Shown piece by piece: positions 40,286 to 51,134 of a stretch of 55,727 nucleotides of DNA (the first letter of the stretch is position 1; every line of letters begins with the position of its first letter). The notes under the pieces were generated by a model that was given only the letters and a program-made list of their open reading frames with translations, had not been told where the DNA came from and ran no database searches. The stretch lies in contig JAGBYM010000095.1 in NCBI GenBank assembly GCA_017628755.1, positions 1 to 55,727 on the forward strand, in the 5' to 3' direction. Source of the stretch: Clostridia bacterium. GTDB taxonomy: Bacteria; Bacillota; Clostridia; Oscillospirales; CAG-272. Made by a program: the position numbers and the translations under genes.

Positions 40286-41174
40286 AATAGAAAAGATACT
40301 GCTGCGCCAGACCCGCGTACGAGCCGAGAGATGCGGCATCGAAGGGCGCGGGGAAGTATTTTTCTATAACGCGCTTGACCCAGACGTCAACGGGAAAAGC
40401 ATCTGTGCGGTCAAAGCCGAAAAGGAGCGTACACGCCGCGACCTTCGGTCCGACTCCCTTGACCTTCATCAGCATCTCTGCCGCTTCCGCGGTCGTTTTT
40501 GCCGCGCGGACGGCAAGGAGATCGAGTTCCCCGCTTGAAACCTTCTGTGCGGCGTCGTATATGTACGGCGCACGGAAGCCGAATTTCATATCGCGCAGGG
40601 CGTCAACTCCCGCATTTACGATCGCCTCGGGTGTCGGGAAAGCATAGACATCGCCCGCTCTCTCCGAAAGCTCTGCGGAACATTCAACCTTCGTGCCGAG
40701 ATTGCGCGAAATCGTCGAAATAAGTCCGCGGATACGGGGGATATTGTTATTCTGTGATATGATAAACGAGCAAAGCGTTTCCCACATTTCCTGGCGGAGA
40801 ATACGGATACCTTTGCCGTATTCCACAGCCTCTGCGAGCGCGGGATTATCCGAGCGCGAGACAATATCGTTTCGCGCAGATTCGATGTCGAAATCGAGTC
40901 CGAGATAGTTTACCCATATTTTTTCAAAGTCCTCGGCATCGGTACCGTAGACGGTGAGAACGTTTCCGTCCTGCGCGACGGTTATGTATTTACCGAAGGC
41001 GACGCCGCCGAATTCGACGGTGTGGGTTGAATTTTCTATCGGCAAAAACCTGAACGCCTGTCCACAGTCAAAGACCGCACCGACGTCAAAGTAATCGAGA
41101 TTTTTTATCTTTGCAAAAGAAGTGCCTTTTTCGGTCACTCCAAATTCTATATCAAGTAAAGAATTTATCGGCAT
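40260..41174 (-). CDS. OGG1-like 8-oxoguanine DNA glycosylase/lyase
   Basis: 304 residues from ATG 41174, which has AAGGG upstream; the frame extends to 41315 without one. N-terminal domain FDCGQAFRF is typical of OGG1-type proteins. The helix-hairpin-helix reads KVKGVGPKVAACTLL, with the catalytic lysine K244. PVDVWVKR supplies the catalytic aspartate D263. It removes 8-oxoguanine from DNA and cuts the strand. It has its own promoter (41254-41282) facing the promoter of the next gene. Repair against oxidation suits an anaerobe that meets oxygen as a vegetative cell or in spore outgrowth. Confidence 0.9.
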   Translation of the reverse strand: MPINSLLDIEFGVTEKGTSFAKIKNLDYFDVGAVFDCGQAFRFLPIENSTHTVEFGGVAFGKYITVAQDGNVLTVYGTDAEDFEKIWVNYLGLDFDIESARNDIVSRSDNPALAEAVEYGKGIRILRQEMWETLCSFIISQNNNIPRIRGLISTISRNLGTKVECSAELSERAGDVYAFPTPEAIVNAGVDALRDMKFGFRAPYIYDAAQKVSSGELDLLAVRAAKTTAEAAEMLMKVKGVGPKVAACTLLFGFDRTDAFPVDVWVKRVIEKYFPAPFDAASLGSYAGLAQQYLFYYERYLGGN

Positions 41175-41208
41175 ATTGTAAATTCCCTTTCTATTTTCCG
41201 TATTTTGC

Positions 41209-41237
41209 TTGCAAAACACGCCGTTTTCTGCTATAAT
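41209..41237 (+). promoter_or_regulatory. Promoter for the DUF6062 gene
   Basis: TTGCAA (41209-41214), 17 bp and TATAAT (41232-41237). It faces the promoter at 41254-41282 head-on. Confidence 0.7.
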
Positions 41238-41253
41238 ATTATTATCTATAGTT

Positions 41254-41282
41254 ATTATACTATAAAATTGCCGAATAGTCAA
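41254..41282 (-). promoter_or_regulatory. Promoter for the OGG-like gene
   Basis: Minus strand TTGACT (41277-41282), 17 bp and TATAAT (41254-41259). Confidence 0.78.
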
Positions 41283-41295
41283 TAGTGAGGTTAGT

Positions 41296-42006
41296 ATGAA
41301 CCAGATATACACCATACATATAAACGAGCATTTTGACCGCGCACGCGAGGATCACACCTGCGGCTGTCCCGTCTGCTCGCTCTACCGCATGCTTGAGGAA
41401 AACGAGCTCGAGCTCATTCTCGGCGCTTCGATGATGGAGCCCGACGTACGCCAGAAAACGAACAAGCTAGGCTTTTGCGACACGCATATGAAGATGATGT
41501 TCGAGTACCGCGCGCGTCTGCCTATGGCGTTGACGCTCGAAAGCCATCTTGATCAGCTCCGCAAGGAAGTGGGCGACCTTCCCCTTATGGTTCCCGGTAC
41601 ACGCGCAAGAGCAAGAATTGCCGAGCTTGAGGAGGACTGCTACGTCTGCCGCCGAATCAACGAATATTTCAAGCACCTGCTTGAAAACCTCGTTTACATC
41701 TGGAGCACCGATCCGCTCTTCCGCGAGAAATTTGCCGCACAGCATATGTTCTGCCTTCCTCACTGGGAGATGATGCTCGGCGTTGCCAAGGCGAAACTCA
41801 ATAAAAAGGATTACTACGCCTTCGCAAAAGCGACGGGCGACGTTGTTCTTCCCTACTTCGATCAGCTCCGCGAGGACGTTTCATGGTTCTGCAAGAAGTT
41901 CGACTACCGCTACGGGGACGAGCCTTGGTATAATTCCAAGGACGCCGTCGAGCGCGCAATGTCCTTCCTCAATTCCGACCTTCACCGTCCGCCAAAGAAA
42001 AAATAA
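41296..42006 (+). CDS. DUF6062 family protein with two zinc-binding motifs
   Basis: 236 residues, soluble. Two CxxC...CxxH sets look like paired zinc sites: C24/C27 with C61/H64 (CPVC, CDTH) and C115/C118 with C153/H156 (CYVC, CLPH). The intervening segment M.EPDVR.KTN..GFC is the conserved core of a family of unknown function, DUF6062, common in Clostridia. The two halves look like an internal duplication. GTGAGG precedes ATG 41296. It stands alone, and the repeat element follows 7 bp after the stop. No function is known. Confidence 0.78.
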   Translation: MNQIYTIHINEHFDRAREDHTCGCPVCSLYRMLEENELELILGASMMEPDVRQKTNKLGFCDTHMKMMFEYRARLPMALTLESHLDQLRKEVGDLPLMVPGTRARARIAELEEDCYVCRRINEYFKHLLENLVYIWSTDPLFREKFAAQHMFCLPHWEMMLGVAKAKLNKKDYYAFAKATGDVVLPYFDQLREDVSWFCKKFDYRYGDEPWYNSKDAVERAMSFLNSDLHRPPKKK

Positions 42007-42013
42007 AATATTC

Positions 42014-42160
42014 CACTTGTAAAACTGCGTTTTACAAGTGATACGCGCGCTTATCGCCGCTTGCCAAAATCTTCGATTTTGACAGCTCCCCTCGGCGCGC
42101 GGACTCGCAAAGCTCGTCCGGGTGGTGTTTTTTCGGTCGGCAAAGCCGCCCAAAAAACGA
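42014..42160 (+). repeat. Palindromic intergenic element, copy 2
   Basis: On the plus strand: CACTTGTAAAAC-TGC-GTTTTACAAGTG, CAAAATC-TTC-GATTTTG, and TTTTTT..CGGC-AAA-GCCG..AAAAAA, in the same order and spacing as copy 1 read on the minus strand. Shared linker text includes cagctcccctcggcgcgcgg. In hairpin 1 an A-T pair of copy 1 is replaced by C-G here, keeping the stem. Between DUF6062 and mnmM; no coding potential. Confidence 0.85.
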
Positions 42161-42223
42161 ATTATATAAAAACAAGCATTTTAAAAATAAAGAATAAAAA
42201 AACGCAAAAAGGTAAAAATCAAA

Positions 42224-42775
42224 ATGATAGATCTGCTTTCGCTTCATAAGCAATTTATACTTACACACATCAAAGAAGGCGACGTTTGCGCCGATTTCAC
42301 AATGGGCAACGGCTACGACACCGAATTTCTCTGCCGCACCGTCGGCGAGAGCGGCAAGGTCTTCGCCTTTGATATCCAGCCCGCAGCTGTTGAGTCCACG
42401 AAAAGACGACTTGCCGAGGTCGGATGCCCCGAAAACTACACCCTCATCTGTGACTCGCATCACAACGCCGCAAAATACATCGACTGCAAGATCAAGGGCG
42501 GAATGTTCAACCTCGGTTGGCTTCCCGGCGGAGACAAGTCGATAACCACCATGCGCGAGACCACGATGCCCGCGATCGAGACCGCCATCTCGCTTCTCGA
42601 TTCCGACGGAGTGCTCACAGTCGCCGTCTACCCCGGACATCCTGAGGGCGACGCGGAGGGCAAGATGATCGAAGAATACCTCTCCTCCCTCTCTCGCTTC
42701 AAGCTCTGCGTAACCAAGATCAAGATCTTAAACTCCCCCACATCCCCCTATTTCTTCTTGATAGAAACCAAATAA
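42224..42775 (+). CDS. mnmM: tRNA methyltransferase MnmM (YtqB-like)
   Basis: 183 residues, cytoplasmic. A Rossmann-fold methyltransferase with ADFTMGNGYDTEFL as SAM loop (motif I) and FDIQPAAVEST as motif II. MFNLGWLPGGDKSITT matches the YtqB family signature. YtqB (MnmM) methylates the wobble uridine nm5s2U of certain tRNAs to mnm5s2U in Gram-positive bacteria. AAAGG precedes ATG 42224. The downstream VanY-type gene is 31 bp away, with which it may share a transcript; no promoter was identified directly upstream, where the repeat element sits. Confidence 0.85.
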   Translation: MIDLLSLHKQFILTHIKEGDVCADFTMGNGYDTEFLCRTVGESGKVFAFDIQPAAVESTKRRLAEVGCPENYTLICDSHHNAAKYIDCKIKGGMFNLGWLPGGDKSITTMRETTMPAIETAISLLDSDGVLTVAVYPGHPEGDAEGKMIEEYLSSLSRFKLCVTKIKILNSPTSPYFFLIETK

Positions 42776-42806
42776 AAATGCAAATAACTGCGGAAAGGAA
42801 GGCAAA

Positions 42807-44681
42807 ATGAATAACGGAAACAGAAATTCGGACATGTCCGAGCTCATAGCAATTGCCAACCGCCGCAGAGAGGAACTCAAAAAGGCTCAGGCGGAACAGG
42901 CAGCTCAGCAAGCGGCTCAGAATAGACCTAAACCTCAGCCTCAACCACAGCAGAGACCTCAGCCACAGCAGAGACCTCAGCCACAGCAGAGACCTCAGCC
43001 ACAGCAGAGACCTCAGCAAAAACCTCAACAGGCTCCCGAAAAGCGCCGTCCCTCGCCCGAAGCTGAAGCTGCGGCAAGGGAAAGAGCAAAGCGCGAGGAA
43101 GCAATCAAACGGGCGCGTGCTGAAGAAGAAAGACAGCGCGCGGACGCAGTAAAACGTGCCCGAGCTGAGGAAGAAAAGAAACGCGCGGAAGCCGAAAAGC
43201 GCAAAAAAGAAGAAGCGGCACGAATCGAGCGCGACAAAATTGCCGCGCAGAAGCGTATCGAGCGGCGCGAGCGTGCGGACGAGCTTACCGAAAAGCTTGC
43301 ATCGCTCAAAAACGCCTACAAAGGCACTCTCAAAAACGCCCTCGGTTACTTTGCCGTCTTCATCTGCGTTCTTCTGATAATCTGCACGGTATCGGCAACG
43401 GTATTTCTCGTCAAGCTTCTGAACTACGGCGAAAAGACGGAAACTCCCGCGGCTGTCGTCTTCTCCACCGAGGGTAAAAAGAAAAATTACGACTATTCAG
43501 ATATAGTCCGTGACGGTATATATTACCTTGACTTTTCACAGATCGCGGAGCTTTGCTCGCTCTCGCAGAGCGGTGACAAGGAGCTTATCATCTACTCGAC
43601 CGCAAACGGCGAGCAGATCAGATTCGCTCCGCCCTCGCGTGTCGTTGTAATCAACGGCAACAGCGTCACAGCATCTGGCGCGATACTTTCCGAAAATGAA
43701 AGACTTCTCGTACCGCTCGATCTCATCCGGAATTACTTCATCGGACTTGACGTAACGGTCGATGAAGGTGTCAATGAAGAGAGCGGCAAGCCATACCTCA
43801 ATATCTCGATATCGAGAATTGAAGAAGGCAGAGATTATGCAGAAATCTCGTTCCTTCTCAAATTCAATTCGGTTCTCAGCGGACTTTCGAATGAATCTCT
43901 GCCCGAAGAACCAGTTACTCTGCCCGTCGGCGCGCCAACATACGAATACGCCGCAGATCTTTCATACTATCTGCGCTTTATGTGCCCCGAGGATTTTGAT
44001 AAATACATGGTACTTATCAATCCATCGAACCCCAAGGATGCGACCTATATCCCCGAGGATATGATCTCGGTACCAAATCCGCGTTATGATAACGGCTCCT
44101 CGCTCTGCCGCGATGCCTCGATGTCTCTCGAAGCCCTCTTCCTCGAGATGCATACCCTCGGCTTCCGCGATATGAAGGTCAGCGTTGCGTACCGTTCATT
44201 CGAACAGCAGGAAAATCAGTTCAATATCTATACTTACAACGAGCGTTACTACTACCGTTCTCATTATGAGAGCGAGGGCAAGTGGTTCAGCAACGAGGCA
44301 TATGCCGTTCTCGGCAAGGCTTACCTTGAGGAAAAATATATCTCACAGGGTAAGACATCACTTTCTGCAGACGACGCAAAGAGAGTTGCTATGTCCTATT
44401 CGGCATATCCCGGCACGGGCGACCACCAGACGGGTCTAGCCTTCGACCTCTACCTTTCGGGTTGGTCGGGCAAGCAATTTGCCGAGACCGATGAATATAA
44501 GTGGCTCGTCGAAAATGCGCACAAATTCGGTTTCATCTTCCGTTATCCCAACGGAAAGGAAAATATTACGGGATACTCCTTCGAGCCCTACCATCTCCGC
44601 TTTGTCGGTCAGTACCACGCTGCAATCATTCATGAGACCGGTCTTTCGCTCGAGGAATACGTAGCAAAATATATTGATTGA
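42807..44681 (+). CDS. VanY-type D-alanyl-D-alanine carboxypeptidase with a Pro/Gln repeat tail
   Basis: 624 residues. The N-terminal cytoplasmic region has a low-complexity PQPQQR repeat (about 45-75), then a highly charged Arg/Lys/Glu/Ala coiled-coil (about 80-160). One membrane helix lies at about 180-204. The extracytoplasmic part has a domain of unknown type (about 210-430) with copper-amine-oxidase-like beta pattern, and a C-terminal VanY/peptidase M15B domain with GDHQTGLAFD (zinc His/Asp) and PYHLRFVG (second zinc His). VanY enzymes trim the terminal D-Ala from peptidoglycan stem peptides. AAGGAAGG precedes ATG 42807. The long cytoplasmic tail could tether the enzyme to an intracellular partner; this is unproven. 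Confidence 0.82.
   Translation: MNNGNRNSDMSELIAIANRRREELKKAQAEQAAQQAAQNRPKPQPQPQQRPQPQQRPQPQQRPQPQQRPQQKPQQAPEKRRPSPEAEAAARERAKREEAIKRARAEEERQRADAVKRARAEEEKKRAEAEKRKKEEAARIERDKIAAQKRIERRERADELTEKLASLKNAYKGTLKNALGYFAVFICVLLIICTVSATVFLVKLLNYGEKTETPAAVVFSTEGKKKNYDYSDIVRDGIYYLDFSQIAELCSLSQSGDKELIIYSTANGEQIRFAPPSRVVVINGNSVTASGAILSENERLLVPLDLIRNYFIGLDVTVDEGVNEESGKPYLNISISRIEEGRDYAEISFLLKFNSVLSGLSNESLPEEPVTLPVGAPTYEYAADLSYYLRFMCPEDFDKYMVLINPSNPKDATYIPEDMISVPNPRYDNGSSLCRDASMSLEALFLEMHTLGFRDMKVSVAYRSFEQQENQFNIYTYNERYYYRSHYESEGKWFSNEAYAVLGKAYLEEKYISQGKTSLSADDAKRVAMSYSAYPGTGDHQTGLAFDLYLSGWSGKQFAETDEYKWLVENAHKFGFIFRYPNGKENITGYSFEPYHLRFVGQYHAAIIHETGLSLEEYVAKYID
42939..43010 (+). repeat. 18-bp tandem repeat in the VanY-type gene
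   Basis: Four copies of an 18-bp unit (CCTCAGCCACAGCAGAGA; first copy CCTCAACC...), each coding PQPQQR. Near-perfect DNA identity suggests recent expansion and possible length variation between strains. Confidence 0.9.
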
Positions 44682-44706
44682 CAAAAACACTATTTAATGA
44701 TATAAT
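44678..44706 (+). promoter_or_regulatory. Sigma-A promoter for the DUF512 gene
   Basis: TTGACA (44678-44683), 17 bp and TATAAT (44701-44706). The -35 box overlaps the stop codon of the VanY-type gene. It may drive the cluster through der. Confidence 0.85.
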
Positions 44707-44741
44707 ATTATGATACACTACTTTGAAAGGACGGTGAGAAT

Positions 44742-46049
44742 ATGGTAACGATAGCTTCTGTCGAAAAAGGCTCTGTATGCGATAAGCTCGGCATCCGCGC
44801 GGGCGATTGCCTTATTTCGGTTAATTCGCATGAAATATACGATATTCTCGACTACCGTTTCCGCCTTTGCGAGAAAAAGATAAAGCTTTCTGTCATGCGT
44901 GACGGCAAGGTCAAAAACTACCGCTTCCGCAAGGAAGAAAGCGATATCGACATCGGACTTGAATTCGCAACGGCTCTGATGGATGAAAAGCAGTCCTGCC
45001 GTAACAAATGCATATTCTGCTTCATCGACCAGAATCCGCCCGGCATGCGCGAATCCTGCTATTTCAAGGACGACGATTCGCGCCTCTCATTCCTTCACGG
45101 AAATTACATCACACTCACCAATATCAGCGAGCGCGAGGTCGAGCGCATCATCGAGATGCATATCTCGCCGATAAACGTATCGGTACATACCACCGACCCC
45201 GAGCTTCGCTGTAAAATGCTTTCCAACCGCTTTGCGGGCGAAAAGCTTTCATATCTCCGCCGCTTTGCCGACGCGGGAATAACCATCTGCGCGCAGATAG
45301 TTCTCTGCCGCGGCATCAACGACGGCGAGCACCTTGACCGCACTCTGCACGATCTTATGGAATACCTTCCCGCGCTTGACAGCGTTTCGATCGTTCCCGC
45401 GGGACTGACGAAATACCGCGATAATCTCCCGAAGCTCACGCTCTTCACTCCCGAGGAGTGCCGTGCCGTAATAAAGCAGGTCAGCGCTTACGGCGATTAC
45501 TGCATGCAGAAATACGGAACGCGCGTATTCCTCTGCTCGGATGAATTTTACGTCCGCGGCGGACTTGAGCTACCCGACGAGGATTTCTACTGCGGATTTT
45601 CACAGCTTGAAGACGGCGTCGGAATGCTCACTTCCTTCACCACTGATGCAATACGCGAGCTTGAATTTGCCGAAAAGGGAGATGCCGAACGCCAAGTCTC
45701 GGTTCTTACCGGACATGCCGCTTTCGACACGATCTCCAAGGTCGCGCGTCTTTGCGAGGAAAAGCACGGTAAGCTCAAGGTGAACGTCATCAAGATCGAC
45801 AACAACTTCTTCGGCGAGACCGTTACCGTCGCAGGCCTTCTCACGGGCGGCGATATGATCGAGGGTTGCCGCGGAAAGGATCTTGGCGAAGTCCTCTTCA
45901 TCCCGCGCAATTCGCTCCGCTCCGACGGAGATCTCTTCCTCGACAATCTGGCTCCCGCTGATCTTGAACGCGAGCTCGGAGTCAAGGTTTGTCCGCTTGA
46001 AGGCGACGGCGCGTGCTTCGTTGCCGCACTCTGCGGTTATGAGGTGTAA
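44742..46049 (+). CDS. DUF512 family radical SAM protein with PDZ-like domain
   Basis: 435 residues. A PDZ-like N-terminal domain (about 1-70, GSVCDKLGIRAGDCLISVN) is followed by an incomplete radical SAM domain with CRNKCIFCFIDQ (C86, C90, C93), then the DUF512 domain (about 200-430; YCGFSQLEDGVGM, GHAAFDTI, GLLTGGDMI). The family is conserved in Clostridia and related groups, usually next to der, as here. Its reaction is unknown; a role linked to ribosome biology has been suggested by that neighbourhood. AAAGGA precedes ATG 44742. Confidence 0.9.
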   Translation: MVTIASVEKGSVCDKLGIRAGDCLISVNSHEIYDILDYRFRLCEKKIKLSVMRDGKVKNYRFRKEESDIDIGLEFATALMDEKQSCRNKCIFCFIDQNPPGMRESCYFKDDDSRLSFLHGNYITLTNISEREVERIIEMHISPINVSVHTTDPELRCKMLSNRFAGEKLSYLRRFADAGITICAQIVLCRGINDGEHLDRTLHDLMEYLPALDSVSIVPAGLTKYRDNLPKLTLFTPEECRAVIKQVSAYGDYCMQKYGTRVFLCSDEFYVRGGLELPDEDFYCGFSQLEDGVGMLTSFTTDAIRELEFAEKGDAERQVSVLTGHAAFDTISKVARLCEEKHGKLKVNVIKIDNNFFGETVTVAGLLTGGDMIEGCRGKDLGEVLFIPRNSLRSDGDLFLDNLAPADLERELGVKVCPLEGDGACFVAALCGYEV

Positions 46050-46050
46050 A

Positions 46051-47016
46051 ATGAAGATCAAGCTTTCAACAATACTTCTGACTCTCGCACTTATTGCGGG
46101 CACGCTTGCGGCTTGTTATCCCGTCACGGGTAACGACGGATACCGCACAATGCCGGTAGGCACGGGCACGGATGCTCCCGCACCGCCCGTAACCCTTGAG
46201 CCCGAATACATAACGTCGGCTCCCGAAGCAACTACCGTTCCTCCGGAAGTAACAGAAGATCCTTCGGTCACAAATCCCGAAACAACGGCAGAACAGCCCG
46301 CTATCACAACCTCTCCCGTAACCTCCGCTCCCGAAGAAACAACGTCGGAACCTCCCGAAGTTATAACCTTCGAATTTGACGTCATCGAGCAAAACGAGGA
46401 AATCGGTACCGTTGGCAAGGATAAGTGCATGAAGATCATCCGCTATCCCGCGCTTAAGGGACTTGAAAATTCGGCTGCCGAAGCAAAGATCAACAAGCTG
46501 ATTTCACAGATTTCGTCTGTCGAATATCAGAACAGACTTCCGAATGCGGGCGATCTGGTCAAGAACGGAACCTACGTAAGCTACGAGATAACCGAAACCG
46601 CAATAACCTACCTCGGTAACAACATCGTTTCTGTGCGATCACAGGGCATGATAGATTACAAGGACGACACCAAGGATGAAATCTTCGTCTACTGCAATCT
46701 CATCGATCTGTCGACCGGAAAGGATATCACGCTCAAGAAGACCTATTCCGACTTCGGAAAGATTATGACTCTTTTCACCTCCGGAAAGTTCAAACAGATC
46801 TCGGGAGACAAGACCCTGACATCGTCCATGACATACGCTCAGCTTATCGAGCAGTATAAATATTACAGTCAGTACGGCACATACCCCGAAACCTATTTCA
46901 CGAAGGACGAGCTTATAATCGTTGTGGAAACGAACTCGACAAACGGCTTCTTCGCCGAGTTCTCGATCGCGCTTTCCGAAGTCAACGACTGCCTCGTTCT
47001 GAGTCCGACAAAATAA
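46051..47016 (+). CDS. Lipoprotein with RsiV-like (DUF4163/DUF3298) domain
   Basis: 321 residues from ATG 46051, one base after the DUF512 stop, with GAGGTG upstream; a longer frame to 45883 lies inside DUF512. Lipobox LAAC (Cys22). About 25-110 is a long Thr/Pro/Glu linker with repeated TSAPE-like words. About 115-321 has KIIRYPALKGLENSAAEAKINKLIS, the pattern of the domain found in RsiV and PdaC-like proteins that binds wall material or lysozyme. A role in sensing or binding peptidoglycan is plausible but unproven. In an operon with DUF512 and der. Confidence 0.78.
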   Translation: MKIKLSTILLTLALIAGTLAACYPVTGNDGYRTMPVGTGTDAPAPPVTLEPEYITSAPEATTVPPEVTEDPSVTNPETTAEQPAITTSPVTSAPEETTSEPPEVITFEFDVIEQNEEIGTVGKDKCMKIIRYPALKGLENSAAEAKINKLISQISSVEYQNRLPNAGDLVKNGTYVSYEITETAITYLGNNIVSVRSQGMIDYKDDTKDEIFVYCNLIDLSTGKDITLKKTYSDFGKIMTLFTSGKFKQISGDKTLTSSMTYAQLIEQYKYYSQYGTYPETYFTKDELIIVVETNSTNGFFAEFSIALSEVNDCLVLSPTK

Positions 47017-47047
47017 ATCAAATAAATCAAATTAAGGAATAAAGAAA

Positions 47048-48382
47048 ATGTCAAAACCCGTAATTGCTATAGTGGGCAGACCGAACGTCGGTAAGAGCAC
47101 ACTTTTTAACAAGCTTATAGGCGAACGCCGCGCGATCGTCGAGGACACCCCCGGCGTAACCCGTGACCGTCTCTACGGCGAGACCGAATGGTGCGGCAAG
47201 AGCCTTGTTGTCATCGATACCGGAGGTATCGAGCCCAAAACAGACGATATTATCCTCGCGCAGATGCGCCTCCAGGCGGAGATCGCCATCGAGAGCGCAG
47301 ACGTCATCCTCTTTGTATGCGACGTACGCACCGGTGTTACCGCAAACGACCGCGAGATCGCCGTCATGCTCAAAAAGAGCGGCAAGCCCATCGTTCCCGT
47401 TATCAACAAATGCGACCGTGTCGGCGACCTGCCCTACGAGTTCTATGAATTCTACGAGCTCGGCTTCGACTGCGATCCCATTCCCGTTTCATCTGTTCAC
47501 GGAACCGGTACGGGTGATATGCTCGACGCCGCTATCGAGGCACTCCCCGATATGTCGGACACCGAGGAAGAAGAAACCGGAATCAAGGTTGCCGTTATCG
47601 GTAAGCCGAATGCGGGAAAATCCTCGCTTATCAACCGTATCGTCGGCGAAAAGAGACTCATCGTCTCGAACATCCCCGGCACCACTCGCGATGCCGTAGA
47701 TACCGTCGTAACCAATCAGTTCGGCACTTATACCTTCATCGACACCGCGGGAATCCGCCGTCAGGCAAAGATCAAGGATGCTGTCGAGCACTATTCCGTC
47801 CTCCGCTCTCATACCGCTGTTGACCGCGCCGACGTATGTCTTATCATGATTGACGCCGCAGAGGGTATCACCGAGCAGGACGAAAAGATCGCGGGAATTG
47901 CCCACGAAGCGGGCAGAGCCTCGATCATCGTAGTAAACAAGTGGGATTCGATCCCCGATAAGGACAATTCCACCGTCAATGAATACAACGACAAGATCCG
48001 CATAGCTCTCGGCTATATGCCCTACGCACCCATTATGTACGTTTCCGCGCTGACGGGTCAGAGAGTCACCAACCTCTTTGAGCACATCGACTACGTTTAC
48101 GGTCAGTCGGTCATGCGTATCACAACGGGTATGCTCAACGACGTACTGCGCGATGCCATGATCCGCGTACAGCCGCCGTCTGATAAGGGCAAGCGACTCA
48201 AGATCTACTATATGACCCAGATCGGAATTCAGCCGCCCACATTCGTTATCTTCTGTAACAATGCAGAGCTCTTCCATTTCTCCTATCAGAGATATATCGA
48301 AAACTGCCTGCGTAACACCTTCGGCTTCAAGGGAACACCCATCAAGCTGATCATCAGAGAAAAGGGCGACGACAAAAACTGA
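47048..48382 (+). CDS. der: Ribosome biogenesis GTPase Der (EngA)
   Basis: 444 residues. Two tandem GTPase domains: G1 of the first GRPNVGKST (10-18), and GKPNAGKSS of the second (near 182). DTGGIEPKTDD and DTAGIRRQAKIKD are the G3 regions, and NKCD and NKWD the G4 motifs. The C-terminal KH-like domain (about 355-440) binds 50S rRNA. Der assists maturation of the 50S subunit and is essential in most bacteria. DUF512 upstream is the usual clostridial neighbour. It starts 31 bp after the lipoprotein gene, with AAGGAATAAAG before ATG. Confidence 0.97.
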   Translation: MSKPVIAIVGRPNVGKSTLFNKLIGERRAIVEDTPGVTRDRLYGETEWCGKSLVVIDTGGIEPKTDDIILAQMRLQAEIAIESADVILFVCDVRTGVTANDREIAVMLKKSGKPIVPVINKCDRVGDLPYEFYEFYELGFDCDPIPVSSVHGTGTGDMLDAAIEALPDMSDTEEEETGIKVAVIGKPNAGKSSLINRIVGEKRLIVSNIPGTTRDAVDTVVTNQFGTYTFIDTAGIRRQAKIKDAVEHYSVLRSHTAVDRADVCLIMIDAAEGITEQDEKIAGIAHEAGRASIIVVNKWDSIPDKDNSTVNEYNDKIRIALGYMPYAPIMYVSALTGQRVTNLFEHIDYVYGQSVMRITTGMLNDVLRDAMIRVQPPSDKGKRLKIYYMTQIGIQPPTFVIFCNNAELFHFSYQRYIENCLRNTFGFKGTPIKLIIREKGDDKN

Positions 48383-48405
48383 TAATTGCTAAGGAAGGAC
48401 TTGTT

Positions 48406-50548
<2,143 letters not shown>

Positions 50549-50560
50549 AGGAGACTAACC

Positions 50561-51109
50561 ATGAACATTTGGCATGACATCAACCCCGCTCTCATCACCC
50601 CCGAGGTGTTTACAACTCTCATCGAGATCCCCAAGGGAAGCAAGTGCAAGTATGAGCTTGACAAGCATACCGGTCTGCTCCGTCTTGACCGTATTCTTTA
50701 CACATCTACTCACTACCCCGCAAACTACGGTTTCATTCCCCGTACTTATGCGGATGACGGTGACCCTCTTGACGTTCTCGTTATCGGTATGGAGCCCATC
50801 TACCCCATGACCCTTATCGACGTTTACCCCATCGGCGTTATGCGAATGATCGACGGCGGCAAGCTTGACGACAAGATCATTGCCGTTGCAGTCTCCGACC
50901 CCAACTACAACAAGATCAAGACTATTGACGAGCTTCCTCCCCACATTTTCGACGAGATCATGCACTTCTTCACCGTATATAAGCAGCTTGAGAACAAGCA
51001 GACCGCAGTACGCGAGCTCTTCGGTCCCGATGAGGCAAAGAGAATCATCGCAGAAGCTATCGCAGGCTACAACAAGGATATCCTTCCCACTCTCTACCGC
51101 TATCATTAA
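50561..51109 (+). CDS. ppa: Inorganic pyrophosphatase (family I)
   Basis: 182 residues. It splits pyrophosphate to phosphate with Mg and pulls biosynthetic reactions forward. EIPKGSKCKYELDKHTG, YPANYGFIPRTYADDGDPLDVLV (with the acidic metal site DDGDPLD) and GGKLDDKIIAV are the family I signatures. Firmicutes such as Bacillus use family II enzymes, but family I is common in Clostridia. AAAGGAG precedes ATG 50561, 12 bp after obgE. Strongly biased codons suggest high expression. Confidence 0.95.
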   Translation: MNIWHDINPALITPEVFTTLIEIPKGSKCKYELDKHTGLLRLDRILYTSTHYPANYGFIPRTYADDGDPLDVLVIGMEPIYPMTLIDVYPIGVMRMIDGGKLDDKIIAVAVSDPNYNKIKTIDELPPHIFDEIMHFFTVYKQLENKQTAVRELFGPDEAKRIIAEAIAGYNKDILPTLYRYH

Positions 51110-51116
51110 TTCTGAT

Positions 51117-51134
51117 CAATTGTAAAACTGCGTT
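51117..51134 (+). repeat. Half copy of the palindromic intergenic element
   Basis: CAATTGTAAAACTGCGTT is identical to the left arm and loop of hairpin 1 in copy 1, and ends directly at the ATG of the next gene. Confidence 0.7.

Noticed and set aside
42939-43010. Short regular repeat as a possible CRISPR array
   Set aside because: Units are contiguous, in frame and code PQPQQR; there are no spacers and no cas genes.
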